NCBI GenBank assembly: GCA_019456145.1
Contig: VRUL01000013.1
Span: forward strand, 1-64,000
Direction: 5' to 3'
Origin: Planctomycetota bacterium
GTDB taxonomy: Bacteria; Planctomycetota; Phycisphaerae; Sedimentisphaerales; Anaerobacaceae
DNA: 64,000 nucleotides
Shown here: one piece after another, positions 43,372 to 53,164 of the stretch
Layout: every line of letters begins with the position of its first letter
Numbering within the stretch: position 1 is the first letter of the stretch
The notes under the pieces: generated by a model
Told to the model about the DNA's origin: nothing
The model's input: only the letters and a program-made list of their open reading frames with translations
The model's database searches: none
Position numbers and translations under genes: made by a program

Positions 43372-45195
43372 TCAAGTCATCCACTTTTTGTACCAGAGGT
43401 TAAACATTATGATGCTCCAAAAGATACGGGAATAATCCGACTGTTTCTTTTGGTGCCTGTCCCATAAGGTATTGAGATATATTTTATCGTAATAGTTATA
43501 TTCCTGGAAACCAAAGATTTCGTTATACGCAAAATCTTTCAGTTCATTCCTGAAATAGTGGACTAAAGGCACACCAAATCCTTGTTTTTTTCGATGCAGT
43601 ATTGTGTGTGGCAGGGTATCTGCAAAGGCTTTCTTTAGAATATATTTTTTTTCTCTATATTTTATTTTAAGGTTCGATGGAATTTGGGATGCAAGCTTCA
43701 CCAGCTCATGGTCTAAAAAGGGCACACGTGTTTCGAGACTGACGGCCATAGAGGCCCTGTCTTCTTTAACGAGCAGGCAGTTCGGCAGGTATTCATTCAG
43801 GTCGAAATTCAGGGCATTTGTGAGGAGTTTTGAGTATTTGAAATAGTTTTCCATGTAATTGAATTGAAGCAATTTGTCTATGGGTTCCCGCTTGCTCCGA
43901 AACATATAGCTGAAAAGTTTAAGGTATATAAAATGCAGAGGCTCCTTTTTCCCTAAAAACATTTGCAGTTTACTCAGTTTGTCTTTTCTTAGAAGAGGAT
44001 TCACTTTTTCAATTGAATAATCCAATATACGTTTTACGAACTCGGGCATGTGATTAATCCTTTGCAGCACAGCGAAGTCATTATAACGATTATATCCACC
44101 AAAAAGCTCATCGCCTCCCGTTCCTGAAAGAGAAACCGTTACGTGTTTTTTCGCCACGCTGGAGACCAGATATGTCGGAATCATCGAGGGATCACCGAAA
44201 GGTTCGTCATAATGGTAGACAAGTTTCGGTATTAGTTTTTTAACATCCTGTGCATCGAAGGCTATTTCGAAATGTTCGGTGGCAAATTTTTCGGAGACAA
44301 TTTTTGCATACCTGGATTCATTGAAGTCTGGATAATCAAATTTTATGGAAAAAGTATTGAGGTTTTTCACATACTTTCTCATAATAGCCACTATTATGGA
44401 ACTGTCCACTCCCCCGGAAAGAAAGGCCCCTAAGGGGACGTCGGAAATCAGCCTCATTTTTATACTTCTGTCAAGCCCTTTTCTTATTTGACTTATAGCC
44501 TCGGTTTCAGAGAGACTCGAATCTTCAGAAAAAGAAAGAGTCCAATACTGCCGGTATTCCTTTATTTCTGAGCAGGCCAGGTCATATATGATGTATGAGC
44601 CCGGCAATAACTTCTCCACATTTTCCAGGATGGATTGTTTTGACGGAGTATTACCAAAAAGCAGGTAATGATCGAGCGCTATAGGGCTTATTTGCTTTTT
44701 GATATCACTTTTCAGAAAAACCTTTAGTTCGGAACCAAAGATAAACTTTTTTCCGCTTTGATAATAATAAAGAGGTTTTATGCCTAAACGGTCTCTTGCA
44801 ATGAAGAAGATGTTCTTTTTCTTATCGAAGATACAAAAAGCGAACTGGCCGTTTATCTTATTGAGCAGGCTTACTCCCCACTCTTCGTATGCGTGTACCA
44901 GTACCTCGGAGTCAGTTTTGGAGACAAATTTATGGCCGGCTTTTTCAAGGCTATTTCGCAGGTCCTGAAAGTTGTAAATTTCGCCGTTGTAAGAAAGGCA
45001 AACGGTATTGTCTTCATTGTAAATGGGCTGTCTTGCTTTTTCCGACAAATCAAGTATGCGCAGCCGCTTATGGCCGATAGAAACGCCGTCACCGACGTGA
45101 AATCCTTCCTGCTCAGGGCCTCGATGCTCAAGCAAAGAGGCCAAAAACTCTATCTTTTTTTCTTCTTCCCAGTTAAAGCCGACTATGCCGCACAT
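43372..45195 (-). CDS. asnB: glutamine-hydrolysing asparagine synthetase
   Basis: 607 residues. The N-terminal glutaminase domain has the catalytic Cys2 (MCGIVGF), RGPEQEGF and SYNGEIYN. The C-terminal ATP-dependent synthetase domain has SGGVDSSIIVAI at about 255-266 and SGTGGDELFGGYNRY. AsnB-like proteins are common in O-antigen and capsule loci, where they may amidate uronic acids rather than make free asparagine; the position between glycosyltransferases fits that reading. Full-length catalytic motifs are present in both domains. Confidence 0.88.
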   Translation of the reverse strand: MCGIVGFNWEEEKKIEFLASLLEHRGPEQEGFHVGDGVSIGHKRLRILDLSEKARQPIYNEDNTVCLSYNGEIYNFQDLRNSLEKAGHKFVSKTDSEVLVHAYEEWGVSLLNKINGQFAFCIFDKKKNIFFIARDRLGIKPLYYYQSGKKFIFGSELKVFLKSDIKKQISPIALDHYLLFGNTPSKQSILENVEKLLPGSYIIYDLACSEIKEYRQYWTLSFSEDSSLSETEAISQIRKGLDRSIKMRLISDVPLGAFLSGGVDSSIIVAIMRKYVKNLNTFSIKFDYPDFNESRYAKIVSEKFATEHFEIAFDAQDVKKLIPKLVYHYDEPFGDPSMIPTYLVSSVAKKHVTVSLSGTGGDELFGGYNRYNDFAVLQRINHMPEFVKRILDYSIEKVNPLLRKDKLSKLQMFLGKKEPLHFIYLKLFSYMFRSKREPIDKLLQFNYMENYFKYSKLLTNALNFDLNEYLPNCLLVKEDRASMAVSLETRVPFLDHELVKLASQIPSNLKIKYREKKYILKKAFADTLPHTILHRKKQGFGVPLVHYFRNELKDFAYNEIFGFQEYNYYDKIYLNTLWDRHQKKQSDYSRIFWSIIMFNLWYKKWMT

Positions 45196-45241
45196 TTATA
45201 CTTTTTTTCCAAAAACGAACTCATTGCATCCTGTAAATCCG

Positions 45242-45565
45242 TTAGTTTTTATTTAATATTGATTCAACCTTGAACTCAATCGGAACTTTTCCAACATTGC
45301 GGTCCCATTTGGAAATCTTCTCGAGGAGCTGTTTTGATGCTGAAATGCTGTCTGTGTCCAAATCAAAGCCTAAGACTTTTTTTGCCCCAAAAGCACCGGC
45401 GGCGATGGAAAACAAGCCGCTTCCACAGCCGACATCTAAAGATGTTTTGCCTTTCAAATTTAGGATTAGTTTTTCTAAAGACTCCCTGGCTACGAGATAA
45501 TCCTGATACTGCAGGCTTTTTGAGAAGTCTTCCCAGTTTTCTCCGAAGGCGAATCTTTCGGCCAT
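45242..45565 (-). pseudogene. truncated methyltransferase, C-terminal half missing
   Basis: 107 residues matching only the N-terminal half of a class I methyltransferase: RFAFGENWEDFSKSL, TSLDVGCGSGLFSIAA, VLGFDLDTDSISA, then ends at VESILNKN just where the next strand should follow. Relatives are usually about 240 residues. It lies 46 bases upstream of asnB, so a deletion at the asnB side probably removed the rest. A short other frame after the stop (LTDLQDAMSSFLEKKYK) may be residual sequence. Confidence 0.65.
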
Positions 45566-45631
45566 TTGTGGTTGCCTCTGTTAAATCATTTCACGAGTAA
45601 AAACACTCTATAATAATACGCGGCGATCAAA

Positions 45632-46744
45632 TTAAATCAGGTTGCGAAAAAGAGTTTTATATTTATCCACGATTTTCTTTATATCGTGGTTCTCTTCGAC
45701 ATACTTTCTTGCATTTTTGCCCATTTCCACGTAGCGGTTTTTTTGGAGCATAGAGTCGAGAGCATCAACCATTTGCTGCCAATCACCATTGCAACTGATA
45801 CCACAATTGTATCTATTTATAAAATCGTCCGGATTGACTTTCAGTGACAGTATCGGTGTTGCGCACCTGCACGCCTGAATAAACGTGTTCGGAAAACCTT
45901 CCGAATCACTTGTATTTACGAACACTTTTGCTCGTTGGAAGTAGTCTTCAATCTCATTAAAAGGCACGCGTTCGATAAATTGGAGATTATCAACTTCCTG
46001 GGCTTCAGACATCAAAGCCTTGTAATTTTTGTCACCCGTTGCCTCTTGACAAATCATCGTAAACTTTTCATCAGGGATATGCTCAGCCAGTTTTATAAAA
46101 AGCTCGGGTCTTTTTAGATAAGTGCTTCGGCCGACCCATAGTATTGCATCGCGTTTTTTCTGAACCAGTTCTGCCAGCCGATGTCCGTTAGGTATTACCA
46201 TCGGATCAATGCCAAAATAGTTTTGCAGATTTTCTTTATCTATCTGGTTTTGTACAGTGACGGCTCCGGTCTTGTGCAAAGACCAGGAGAATGCTCTTTT
46301 TAGGAAGCGTTTTCCTTTGGGGAATGTTTTATCGCATTCGCCTTGATTGGCTGTGCGATAAATGAATATTTTTTTGTGCGAGGAGCAAAACAGGGCAACT
46401 AAGAATGTGCCCCAGGACACTGCTTTCTGGAAATATATTTGAGAATCGGCGGCGTGCATAGCCTGCCAAACCTTTGCAGTGCCGGTTATGAGATTTTTAT
46501 TAAAATCCACACTTTTGATAATCCTGACACCTTCAATTGTCTGGAAATCCTCCTGCCCGTAGTCGGCGGTGATAAAACTTACCGCGAAGTTCTGATCTTT
46601 TGCCAGCTCGGTGGCAAGAAAATAAAGGTCAACTTCGGCCCCTCCAAAAACTTTTTTCACATCAGGATTAAAGAGTGGGTATGCTTTTGGGGCAATGAAA
46701 CATACTCTTGTTACTCTTGCTGTATCGGGTGAACTCATCAACAT
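45632..46744 (-). CDS. GT4 glycosyltransferase, paralogue of the 42089 gene
   Basis: 370 residues with the same motif set as the 42089 gene: GGAEVDLYFLATELA, DYGQEDF, AILWVGRSTYLKRPELF and the donor site DSEGFPNTFIQACRCATPIL. Two ATGs (46744 and 46738) open the frame. First gene, by transcription, of the minus-strand set that includes the truncated methyltransferase, asnB, the second GT4 and the GT-C protein. Confidence 0.8.
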   Translation of the reverse strand: MLMSSPDTARVTRVCFIAPKAYPLFNPDVKKVFGGAEVDLYFLATELAKDQNFAVSFITADYGQEDFQTIEGVRIIKSVDFNKNLITGTAKVWQAMHAADSQIYFQKAVSWGTFLVALFCSSHKKIFIYRTANQGECDKTFPKGKRFLKRAFSWSLHKTGAVTVQNQIDKENLQNYFGIDPMVIPNGHRLAELVQKKRDAILWVGRSTYLKRPELFIKLAEHIPDEKFTMICQEATGDKNYKALMSEAQEVDNLQFIERVPFNEIEDYFQRAKVFVNTSDSEGFPNTFIQACRCATPILSLKVNPDDFINRYNCGISCNGDWQQMVDALDSMLQKNRYVEMGKNARKYVEENHDIKKIVDKYKTLFRNLI

Positions 46745-47024
46745 AAAACCTTACTGACTGATAAACCTGGCGTTGTCACGAATATACCGCCTTGTTCGGC
46801 TAAGTCAATCGAAACATTTTGTGCTTGTGTTGGTTCTGTTCAAGCGGTCATCACACAGCTAAATCATCGAGAAGCCTGCCGGCCTTCTTGAATCTTCTGT
46901 TATTGACTTATCCTGGTTTTGCCTTTGGTGTGCAAGAGTTAAGGCGTGGCCCCGCAATAAAAGAAGCCACGCCTTGGCGTTTGATGTCACTGGTGATTGG
47001 TGTTGCATTCTCCTGTCTGATTCA

Positions 47025-50000
47025 CTATGGCGGTGGTGGCGGAGGCGGTGGACTATTAGTTGTGAAGGTCCAGACTGTGCCGGTAGTTATCCCACTGGGA
47101 TTGACCTCATCGATACGCCAGTAGTAGGTTGTCCCGTTAGCCATTGTGCCTGGCTCGAATGTTGCAGCACTTCTGTTGCCGCGGAGAGCAGGCGGACTGG
47201 TCGTTCCGAAGTACACATTGTGCGAGTTGGCATTGGAACCGGGTGTCCAGCTCAAATCGGTATTTTTATCGATACCAGTTGCCCCATCGGCCGGATTCGG
47301 ATTTCCGGCCTGAGAAGGCAGTGGCGGCGGCGGAGGCGGCGGAGGCGGTGAAGGCAGAGAGTTATCCTGCCACTCCAGACCCAATCTTGCAAGGTCCAGC
47401 ATATTGACTATCGCATCAAAGTTGCTGTCATGCCTGAGAGGCCATTGGCTCATACTGGCATCGGCTGTGTTCCCATACACACCCATATTGATTCTACCAC
47501 CGTTAGGCATCCGCTCATTCGCGGGAAACTCGGCCGGGTCACCGCCATCGATGCAAGGGCTGGTTACACCATCAAGCACCCACACATTGTGCAGAGGCCA
47601 ATACCTGCCCCGCTCGCTGAGTAAATGGTAGTCCCCATTGGCCGCATCGGAGAAATAAGGATTAGTATCTACATTATCTGCTCTACGGAAAATCATCACG
47701 TCATCGATAATGCCACCGAAATACTGTTCCAGTGTAGAGTCGTACAATCTTACACCTATCGTTAAACTATTATCAGGGCTGGTGCTGCCTGTATTCTGAC
47801 TAAAAGTGTTCGAACCTTTTAATTCTCCATTTAGATAAATCTCCATATCCTTATTGTCATATACAATTGTTACATAATACCAATTACCGGGTGGGGCGGA
47901 ATTGTCCGGTGTGTTAGCAAATACATTTGCAACCCGTGATTTTTCTGTGATAAACTGAAACTTAGAGGAGGAAGAAAGCCAACGACAGGCATATCCAAAA
48001 ACGCCGTATTGTGCATTCGTCCTTAGTTTACTGAATATATAACCCCCAGAAGTAGAGGGTTTGGCCCAAAAGGATATAGAAAAGCTGTCGTTCTGTGTAA
48101 ACCTTAAAGAGGGATCGTCAGCTATCTGGACATAATCATTCACACCATCGAAGCTTAATGCACCGTCGATTTGGCCTGTTGTCCAGGTCGCTCCGTAGAT
48201 AGTCCCATCATTGGCGCCGACTGAATCGTTTACCATTGTGCCGCTGCCTTCGTCGAAATTCCATTGGGAAATCACCTCTTCAATCAGCACATTCGCGTCT
48301 TGAACATAGCTGTATCGTGCCTGGCATTGATCAAGGTCGATAGTATTGTTCCAGAAAATAGAGTTGCTGATCTCCGGAGATGAAATTCCTTCTGCGGAGA
48401 TACCTTTGTTATTATCGACTACCGTCACGTTGCTGATAGTCGGTGAAGCATTATCAATTAAGACTCCTATATTGCTGTTTCTTATGACAAAATTTTTCAA
48501 CATGCTGTCAGGTCCTTCACCATCGAGAAATAAGACAGCAACGGCACCGGATACCTCCAGCACCGGTGCACTCGAAAGGTTAGGCGTTCCCTGTACTGTT
48601 ATTGGCTTGCCACCGAATCGAATCCCCTGGTTGTAGACGGCCGGATAGACAATAACACCATCGTCCGCCATGTCGATCCCCATCTGAATTGTTGCAAAGG
48701 CTGCCTCCGGACTCAATCCATTGTTGTCGTCGCTACCGTTGACACCATCTACGTAATAGATTTCCTCAGGCTCCGGAACGTTTGGCTCGACCGCTATCGT
48801 CAACGAAACTGCATCGGCACAATGCCCGTCAAACTCGGGCCATTCAGTGTCATTATAGACATTCTCCATCGCATTAATACCCACTACGATGTAATCGGTA
48901 TTGGCCGGCAAAACTAATTGTGTCTCGCATCGCTGCCATGTAGCCGGGTCGCTGTCGGTGAAAATAGACGTGCTCGCGGCCGCAATATGCATACCCCCCG
49001 TATCCTGCAGGGATGGGAACGAGCCGGGGTCGCCTTCGAATGCGCGGATATCCAGGTAGCATTCAGTATCAGTATCCGGATCACCCGGGGCCCTATTGAA
49101 ATAAGCCGACGCAAGGGCGGTTGCCTTGTCGGCAGCGATATTGCCGGCGAACGCGCTAACATCGACTATCTGGTATACCTGGGATTCTGCACCCTGTCCA
49201 CACCCAAAGGGACCTGTGCCTATGAATTGTAACAACTGTGAGCCATGGAAAGGCCAAATATCTCCGTACCGAACAAAAATATAAGAGTGGTCACCGCTCC
49301 AATCACCATAGGTTGAAGGCCATCCTCCGCTGATAATCTCAGCCGTTTCAAAGCTGCCGTTAACTAAAAGATTTTCCCCTCCGAAAGAATAAAGTTGTTC
49401 AACCTCTCCGGCAGATAAAGCCCGGTCGTAGATGTAGATTTCGTCGAGTAAGCCGTTGAAGTAAGACCATTCATCCTTTCTTGTTCCTATTCTTACAGGC
49501 TCATCATTCAGCAGTCCAAAAGTCCCCAACTGTGGCACGGTTCCGGCCGGTGAACCATCTATATAGAAATTGACATTTCCTCCTTCAACCAGAGTAACAG
49601 AACAATGCTGCCATTCTCCAGCCACTATTCCATAGGTCGATGAATACTTGCTAATCTGATAGTCTCCCGTACCCGTCTGGTGGTGAAAATGTAAATAACC
49701 ATTCAAAGGCGTTGTTCTAAAAATATAGTTGCCGGGATAATTTGTCCTTGATGTTCCAGTAGGTTGTTTGCCCACAATAAAATCATGGTCATGAAGATTA
49801 AAGTAATCCAATTTCACCCAAGCAGCAATAGTAATGTTGTCCTCAATATCAAGCTTGTCATCACTATCAATTACTTCAACATAATCATCCACGCCATCGA
49901 AATCCAACGCGCCGCCGAGCTGGCCGGTCGTCCAGGCGGCCCCGTAGATAGTCCCATCATTGGTGCCGGCTGAATCATAGGCGATAGTGCCGCTGCCCTG

Positions 50001-51023
50001 GTCAAGCTTCCAGTGAGCAATCGGCCCGATACTGACACGGTCTTCGAATCTCAAAAAAGGATAGGTCATATTTTCTTCGATGTCCCAGGTATTCACAAAG
50101 TCCCAGTCCACGAACGTTGCCTGCTGCATCATCTCTGCGGTAGTTTTCGGCGTTCCGCCTTTGCTTGTAGTTTTCCCGGATGTCTGCGTGTCCCAGTAAC
50201 TATCGTATGTAATCCCACTTTCCCAGTTATAGCCTATTAAGCCTCCCCCATTGCCCGTCACTTTACCCGTTGAGTAACATCTTGTAACGTACCCACCCTC
50301 AGCACCAAACAGATTATCACCGACCAAGCCACCAACTTTGGCGTTGCCGGTTACACTTCCTGTAGCATAGCAATCAATCACGAAAGAACCGTGGCCGTTA
50401 TATCCCGTCAATCCGCCGACTTGCCACGCACCACTGCTAACTGCCACACTCGAGGAACATTCCAAAATGGATGCGCCACTACTATTGATCCCAACCAATC
50501 CCCCAATCCTGCTGTTTATACTGCCGGACTCGATACCAGTTACATTACCGCTGGACCAACACTTAGAAACTGTTGAACCACTACTCCGGCCAACTAAAGT
50601 TCCAACATAAGCATAGCCCGTCACATCGGCATTAATTAAACCGACATTCTTGATTTCAGAACCATCTCTAACAAGAGCAAACAAACCCACTGAATCGGTA
50701 GATGGCCTGTTAATATACAGTCCTGTTATTGTATGTCCTTTACCATCAAACGTCCCTGTAAATTCATCATTGGGATCTCCGGTATACAGACCTACCGGTT
50801 CAAATCCTGCTCCTGTGTTCCAGCTCACCGTCCCGGAAGCATCTATATCATTTCCTAACTCATAGTATGCCGTTAAGTCGTTTACCATTTCCTGAAGCTG
50901 CTGGATAGTTGTAATTATGTATGGATCCGCTTCGGTCCCGGAGCCTGCTCCGCTAAAAGCCCATGCAGACCCGCACAGCCCCAAAACAACCAGAATCGCC
51001 ACAAAAATTGTTCTCGCGTTCAT
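47025..51023 (-). CDS. giant secreted GLUG / LamG / beta-helix / FN3 protein
   Basis: 1332 residues from the ATG at 51023 (GGAGG 9 bases upstream; a TTG five codons earlier is less likely). Signal peptide, then GLUG repeats at about 80-290 (IGGLVGIN, VGGLTGYN, VGGLVGDN, GGGLIGYN). LamG 1 at about 330-545 (HWKLDQGSGTIAYDSAGTND). A jelly-roll-like segment at about 550-740. A beta-helix at about 750-900. LamG 2 at about 910-1130. A VLDGVTSPCIDGGDP block. A dockerin-like SNFDAIVNMLDLARLGLEW. A nine-proline linker. An FN3-like domain, and a terminal run of eight prolines directly before the stop. GTGGCCG-aaa-CGACCAC at 51077-51093 could form a leader hairpin. Probably an adhesin or polysaccharide-binding surface protein. 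Confidence 0.8.
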   Translation of the reverse strand: MNARTIFVAILVVLGLCGSAWAFSGAGSGTEADPYIITTIQQLQEMVNDLTAYYELGNDIDASGTVSWNTGAGFEPVGLYTGDPNDEFTGTFDGKGHTITGLYINRPSTDSVGLFALVRDGSEIKNVGLINADVTGYAYVGTLVGRSSGSTVSKCWSSGNVTGIESGSINSRIGGLVGINSSGASILECSSSVAVSSGAWQVGGLTGYNGHGSFVIDCYATGSVTGNAKVGGLVGDNLFGAEGGYVTRCYSTGKVTGNGGGLIGYNWESGITYDSYWDTQTSGKTTSKGGTPKTTAEMMQQATFVDWDFVNTWDIEENMTYPFLRFEDRVSIGPIAHWKLDQGSGTIAYDSAGTNDGTIYGAAWTTGQLGGALDFDGVDDYVEVIDSDDKLDIEDNITIAAWVKLDYFNLHDHDFIVGKQPTGTSRTNYPGNYIFRTTPLNGYLHFHHQTGTGDYQISKYSSTYGIVAGEWQHCSVTLVEGGNVNFYIDGSPAGTVPQLGTFGLLNDEPVRIGTRKDEWSYFNGLLDEIYIYDRALSAGEVEQLYSFGGENLLVNGSFETAEIISGGWPSTYGDWSGDHSYIFVRYGDIWPFHGSQLLQFIGTGPFGCGQGAESQVYQIVDVSAFAGNIAADKATALASAYFNRAPGDPDTDTECYLDIRAFEGDPGSFPSLQDTGGMHIAAASTSIFTDSDPATWQRCETQLVLPANTDYIVVGINAMENVYNDTEWPEFDGHCADAVSLTIAVEPNVPEPEEIYYVDGVNGSDDNNGLSPEAAFATIQMGIDMADDGVIVYPAVYNQGIRFGGKPITVQGTPNLSSAPVLEVSGAVAVLFLDGEGPDSMLKNFVIRNSNIGVLIDNASPTISNVTVVDNNKGISAEGISSPEISNSIFWNNTIDLDQCQARYSYVQDANVLIEEVISQWNFDEGSGTMVNDSVGANDGTIYGATWTTGQIDGALSFDGVNDYVQIADDPSLRFTQNDSFSISFWAKPSTSGGYIFSKLRTNAQYGVFGYACRWLSSSSKFQFITEKSRVANVFANTPDNSAPPGNWYYVTIVYDNKDMEIYLNGELKGSNTFSQNTGSTSPDNSLTIGVRLYDSTLEQYFGGIIDDVMIFRRADNVDTNPYFSDAANGDYHLLSERGRYWPLHNVWVLDGVTSPCIDGGDPAEFPANERMPNGGRINMGVYGNTADASMSQWPLRHDSNFDAIVNMLDLARLGLEWQDNSLPSPPPPPPPPPLPSQAGNPNPADGATGIDKNTDLSWTPGSNANSHNVYFGTTSPPALRGNRSAATFEPGTMANGTTYYWRIDEVNPSGITTGTVWTFTTNSPPPPPPPP

Positions 51024-51303
51024 AATTTGAGCCTCCAATTAGGTAAGTTATAATTGCTTTTGAGTGCAATCCTCCTGTGGCCGAAACGACCACAATTAAG
51101 TCTATTTCTCAGTGGAATATTAATCCACTGTCGCGCATAATTTCCAAATATTGCCCGCTGAAGCTATTTATCACTATATATGTTTATGGCTGAAGGTCAA
51201 CGGATTTTTTGTTTTTTTTGCAGTTTTGTTGACTTGAAATGCGTCTATTTCTCCACCAATTTGGAAATGAAGAATCGGTGTTTTACCCGTAAAAAAGTGG
51301 ATT

Positions 51304-52431
51304 TTAATTCCCGGGAGGGGTATTTAGAACTTCGTTGTAGCAGTTTAAGTACTGCCGGGCTATTTTTTCCCAGTTGAATTGCTGTTGTGCCCGCTTCAAA
51401 GCGTCCTTTCCGAACTGCTGTCGAAGCTTGTCTGACTCGGTGAGCTTTACGAGCATTTTTCGGATCCCTTCTGTGTCCCCGGGCTCTACAAGTAATCCGG
51501 CCTTTCCCACGACTTCGGGACAACCGCCGGCGGTGCTTGTGATTATCGCCATACCGGAGGCCTGTGCTTCTAATAAAACGGAAGGGAAGTTCTCGGCTTC
51601 AGAGGGGAAAACAAAAATAGCACTTTTGCTGAACAGCTCGTAAAAAGTGGGGTCATTGTTGTCGAGCCAGCCCCAAAATTTGATTGGTGTTTTGGAGCCC
51701 TCTGCGAGTTTTTTTAGCTCCGGCAGATATGGTCCCTGGCCAACGACGTGTAATTGCCAATCCAACTTTATATCTTTGACAGCCTGTATAGCGTATTGGA
51801 AACCCTTTCGGGGCAAGATTCGGCTGCACATTAAAATACTTTTTTCTTTTGGTCCTTTTCCAAAACGCTCAGTGTAAATACCGTTTGGAATGACCTTAAT
51901 CCCGGTATCCTGACAGCTTTGTAGGATGAGTTTTTTCAGAGATTCGCTTGGCGAGGTCAATAATGACGTCCTTCGGACGAGAAATCGCCATGAAGGCAGC
52001 AGCGCTTTGTGCATCGACTTAAAACGGTCTGGATTGTATCCGGGCACATCGCTTCCGTGGCAAGTAATAATAAAAGGAGTGCCTGCAAATTTTTTAACAA
52101 GCCAAGCCAGGGGTCCGCCCGGAATAATAAAATGGCAGTGAGTAATATCATATTTTTCGCGCTTTGCCAAACGGACAGTCTTAAATAAAGCTCCCGGGAC
52201 GTATGTTGCCAATTCATGCGCGTAGCAGATATTTGGTCTCTTTCGAATCGCAGGCGTCCTGTATATATTGACGCCTTCTACTGTTTCAAATCGAGGAAGT
52301 TTGCCGTAGTGCATCGTTACGACGTCAACATGATGACCCATCTTAACAAGTTGTTTGGACAGTTCGAAAGTGATCGGGCTTGCGCCGCCACCTACCGGGG
52401 GGAACTCGTGATTTAGCATGAGTATCTTCAT
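51304..52431 (-). CDS. GT4 glycosyltransferase
   Basis: 375 residues. N-terminal glycine-rich loop NHEFPPVGGGASPITFELS, HVDVVTMHYG, then CHGSDVPGY. Donor site EAENFPSVLLEAQASGMAII gives the EX7E pair, and ILMCSRILPRKGFQYAI starts the second domain. Its start overlaps the stop of the upstream methyltransferase gene by 4 bases (ATGA), so the two are translationally coupled. Last gene of a four-gene minus-strand operon from 56181. Confidence 0.85.
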   Translation of the reverse strand: MKILMLNHEFPPVGGGASPITFELSKQLVKMGHHVDVVTMHYGKLPRFETVEGVNIYRTPAIRKRPNICYAHELATYVPGALFKTVRLAKREKYDITHCHFIIPGGPLAWLVKKFAGTPFIITCHGSDVPGYNPDRFKSMHKALLPSWRFLVRRTSLLTSPSESLKKLILQSCQDTGIKVIPNGIYTERFGKGPKEKSILMCSRILPRKGFQYAIQAVKDIKLDWQLHVVGQGPYLPELKKLAEGSKTPIKFWGWLDNNDPTFYELFSKSAIFVFPSEAENFPSVLLEAQASGMAIITSTAGGCPEVVGKAGLLVEPGDTEGIRKMLVKLTESDKLRQQFGKDALKRAQQQFNWEKIARQYLNCYNEVLNTPPGN

Positions 52432-53141
52432 TGTCTTATTTTCTCAGCGATGACATACAAATTCGTCTGCAATACGAGAGGGACTCGTCGAAAGTTTATA
52501 TATTTGAAGATATTGCCTATAGGTCCGAGCTTTTTGAATTTTTTTATAGTGAATTCATTTATAGGATTCATTTTGACAAATCTTGCTTTGAGTCCGTGCC
52601 TGGACAATCTCCGCCTCAATTGTCCGGGTGAATGCAGAGAAGGATGGTAGTTGCGCCATTGCAGTGTTCTGGTCTGTATTGTCTCGAATATAATATTGCT
52701 GTACTTGCAAGGTGTCTGGAACATGTAATACCCTCCGGGGCGAAGGACACGAAAAACTTCGCTTATATGTTTATCAATTTGTACGATGTGCTCGAATAAA
52801 TCAAAGCTCAAAACAATATCGAAAGTATCGTCCTCAAACTTTAGTTCTTCTGCGGGCTGTACCTCAATTCTAATGTTGGGATATTTTTTAAGGCCGTAAG
52901 CAATGGCTTCGCGTGATATGTCTCTGCCTATAATATCGTATCCCTGAGCGGTCAGTTCAACAACTATGTTGCCGATGCCGCAGCCGACTTCCAAAATCTT
53001 GTAATTTTGCTTTAGCAGATTGGTTTCTGCCAGGAAATCCAGATTCGTCTGCAGGTTCCCACGCTCTTCCTTACCTGACTTTAAGCTGCTGCGCCATGAT
53101 TTATCGTAGACTTCCTGTTGTTTTTTTAGGTTCTTATCCAT
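52428..53141 (-). CDS. SAM-dependent methyltransferase
   Basis: 237 residues. SAM loop YKILEVGCGIGNIVVEL (about 43-59), then IIGRDISREAIAYG, the acidic FDIVLSFDLFEHI and VLRPGGYYMFQTPC. UbiG/Methyltransf_11 type. Coupled to the GT4 gene downstream and 23 bases from the GT-C gene upstream, so it probably methylates a sugar or carrier of the same glycan. Confidence 0.83.
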   Translation of the reverse strand: MDKNLKKQQEVYDKSWRSSLKSGKEERGNLQTNLDFLAETNLLKQNYKILEVGCGIGNIVVELTAQGYDIIGRDISREAIAYGLKKYPNIRIEVQPAEELKFEDDTFDIVLSFDLFEHIVQIDKHISEVFRVLRPGGYYMFQTPCKYSNIIFETIQTRTLQWRNYHPSLHSPGQLRRRLSRHGLKARFVKMNPINEFTIKKFKKLGPIGNIFKYINFRRVPLVLQTNLYVIAEKIRQ

Positions 53142-53164
53142 CCGTCTTTTTGTGGTTTTTGTGT

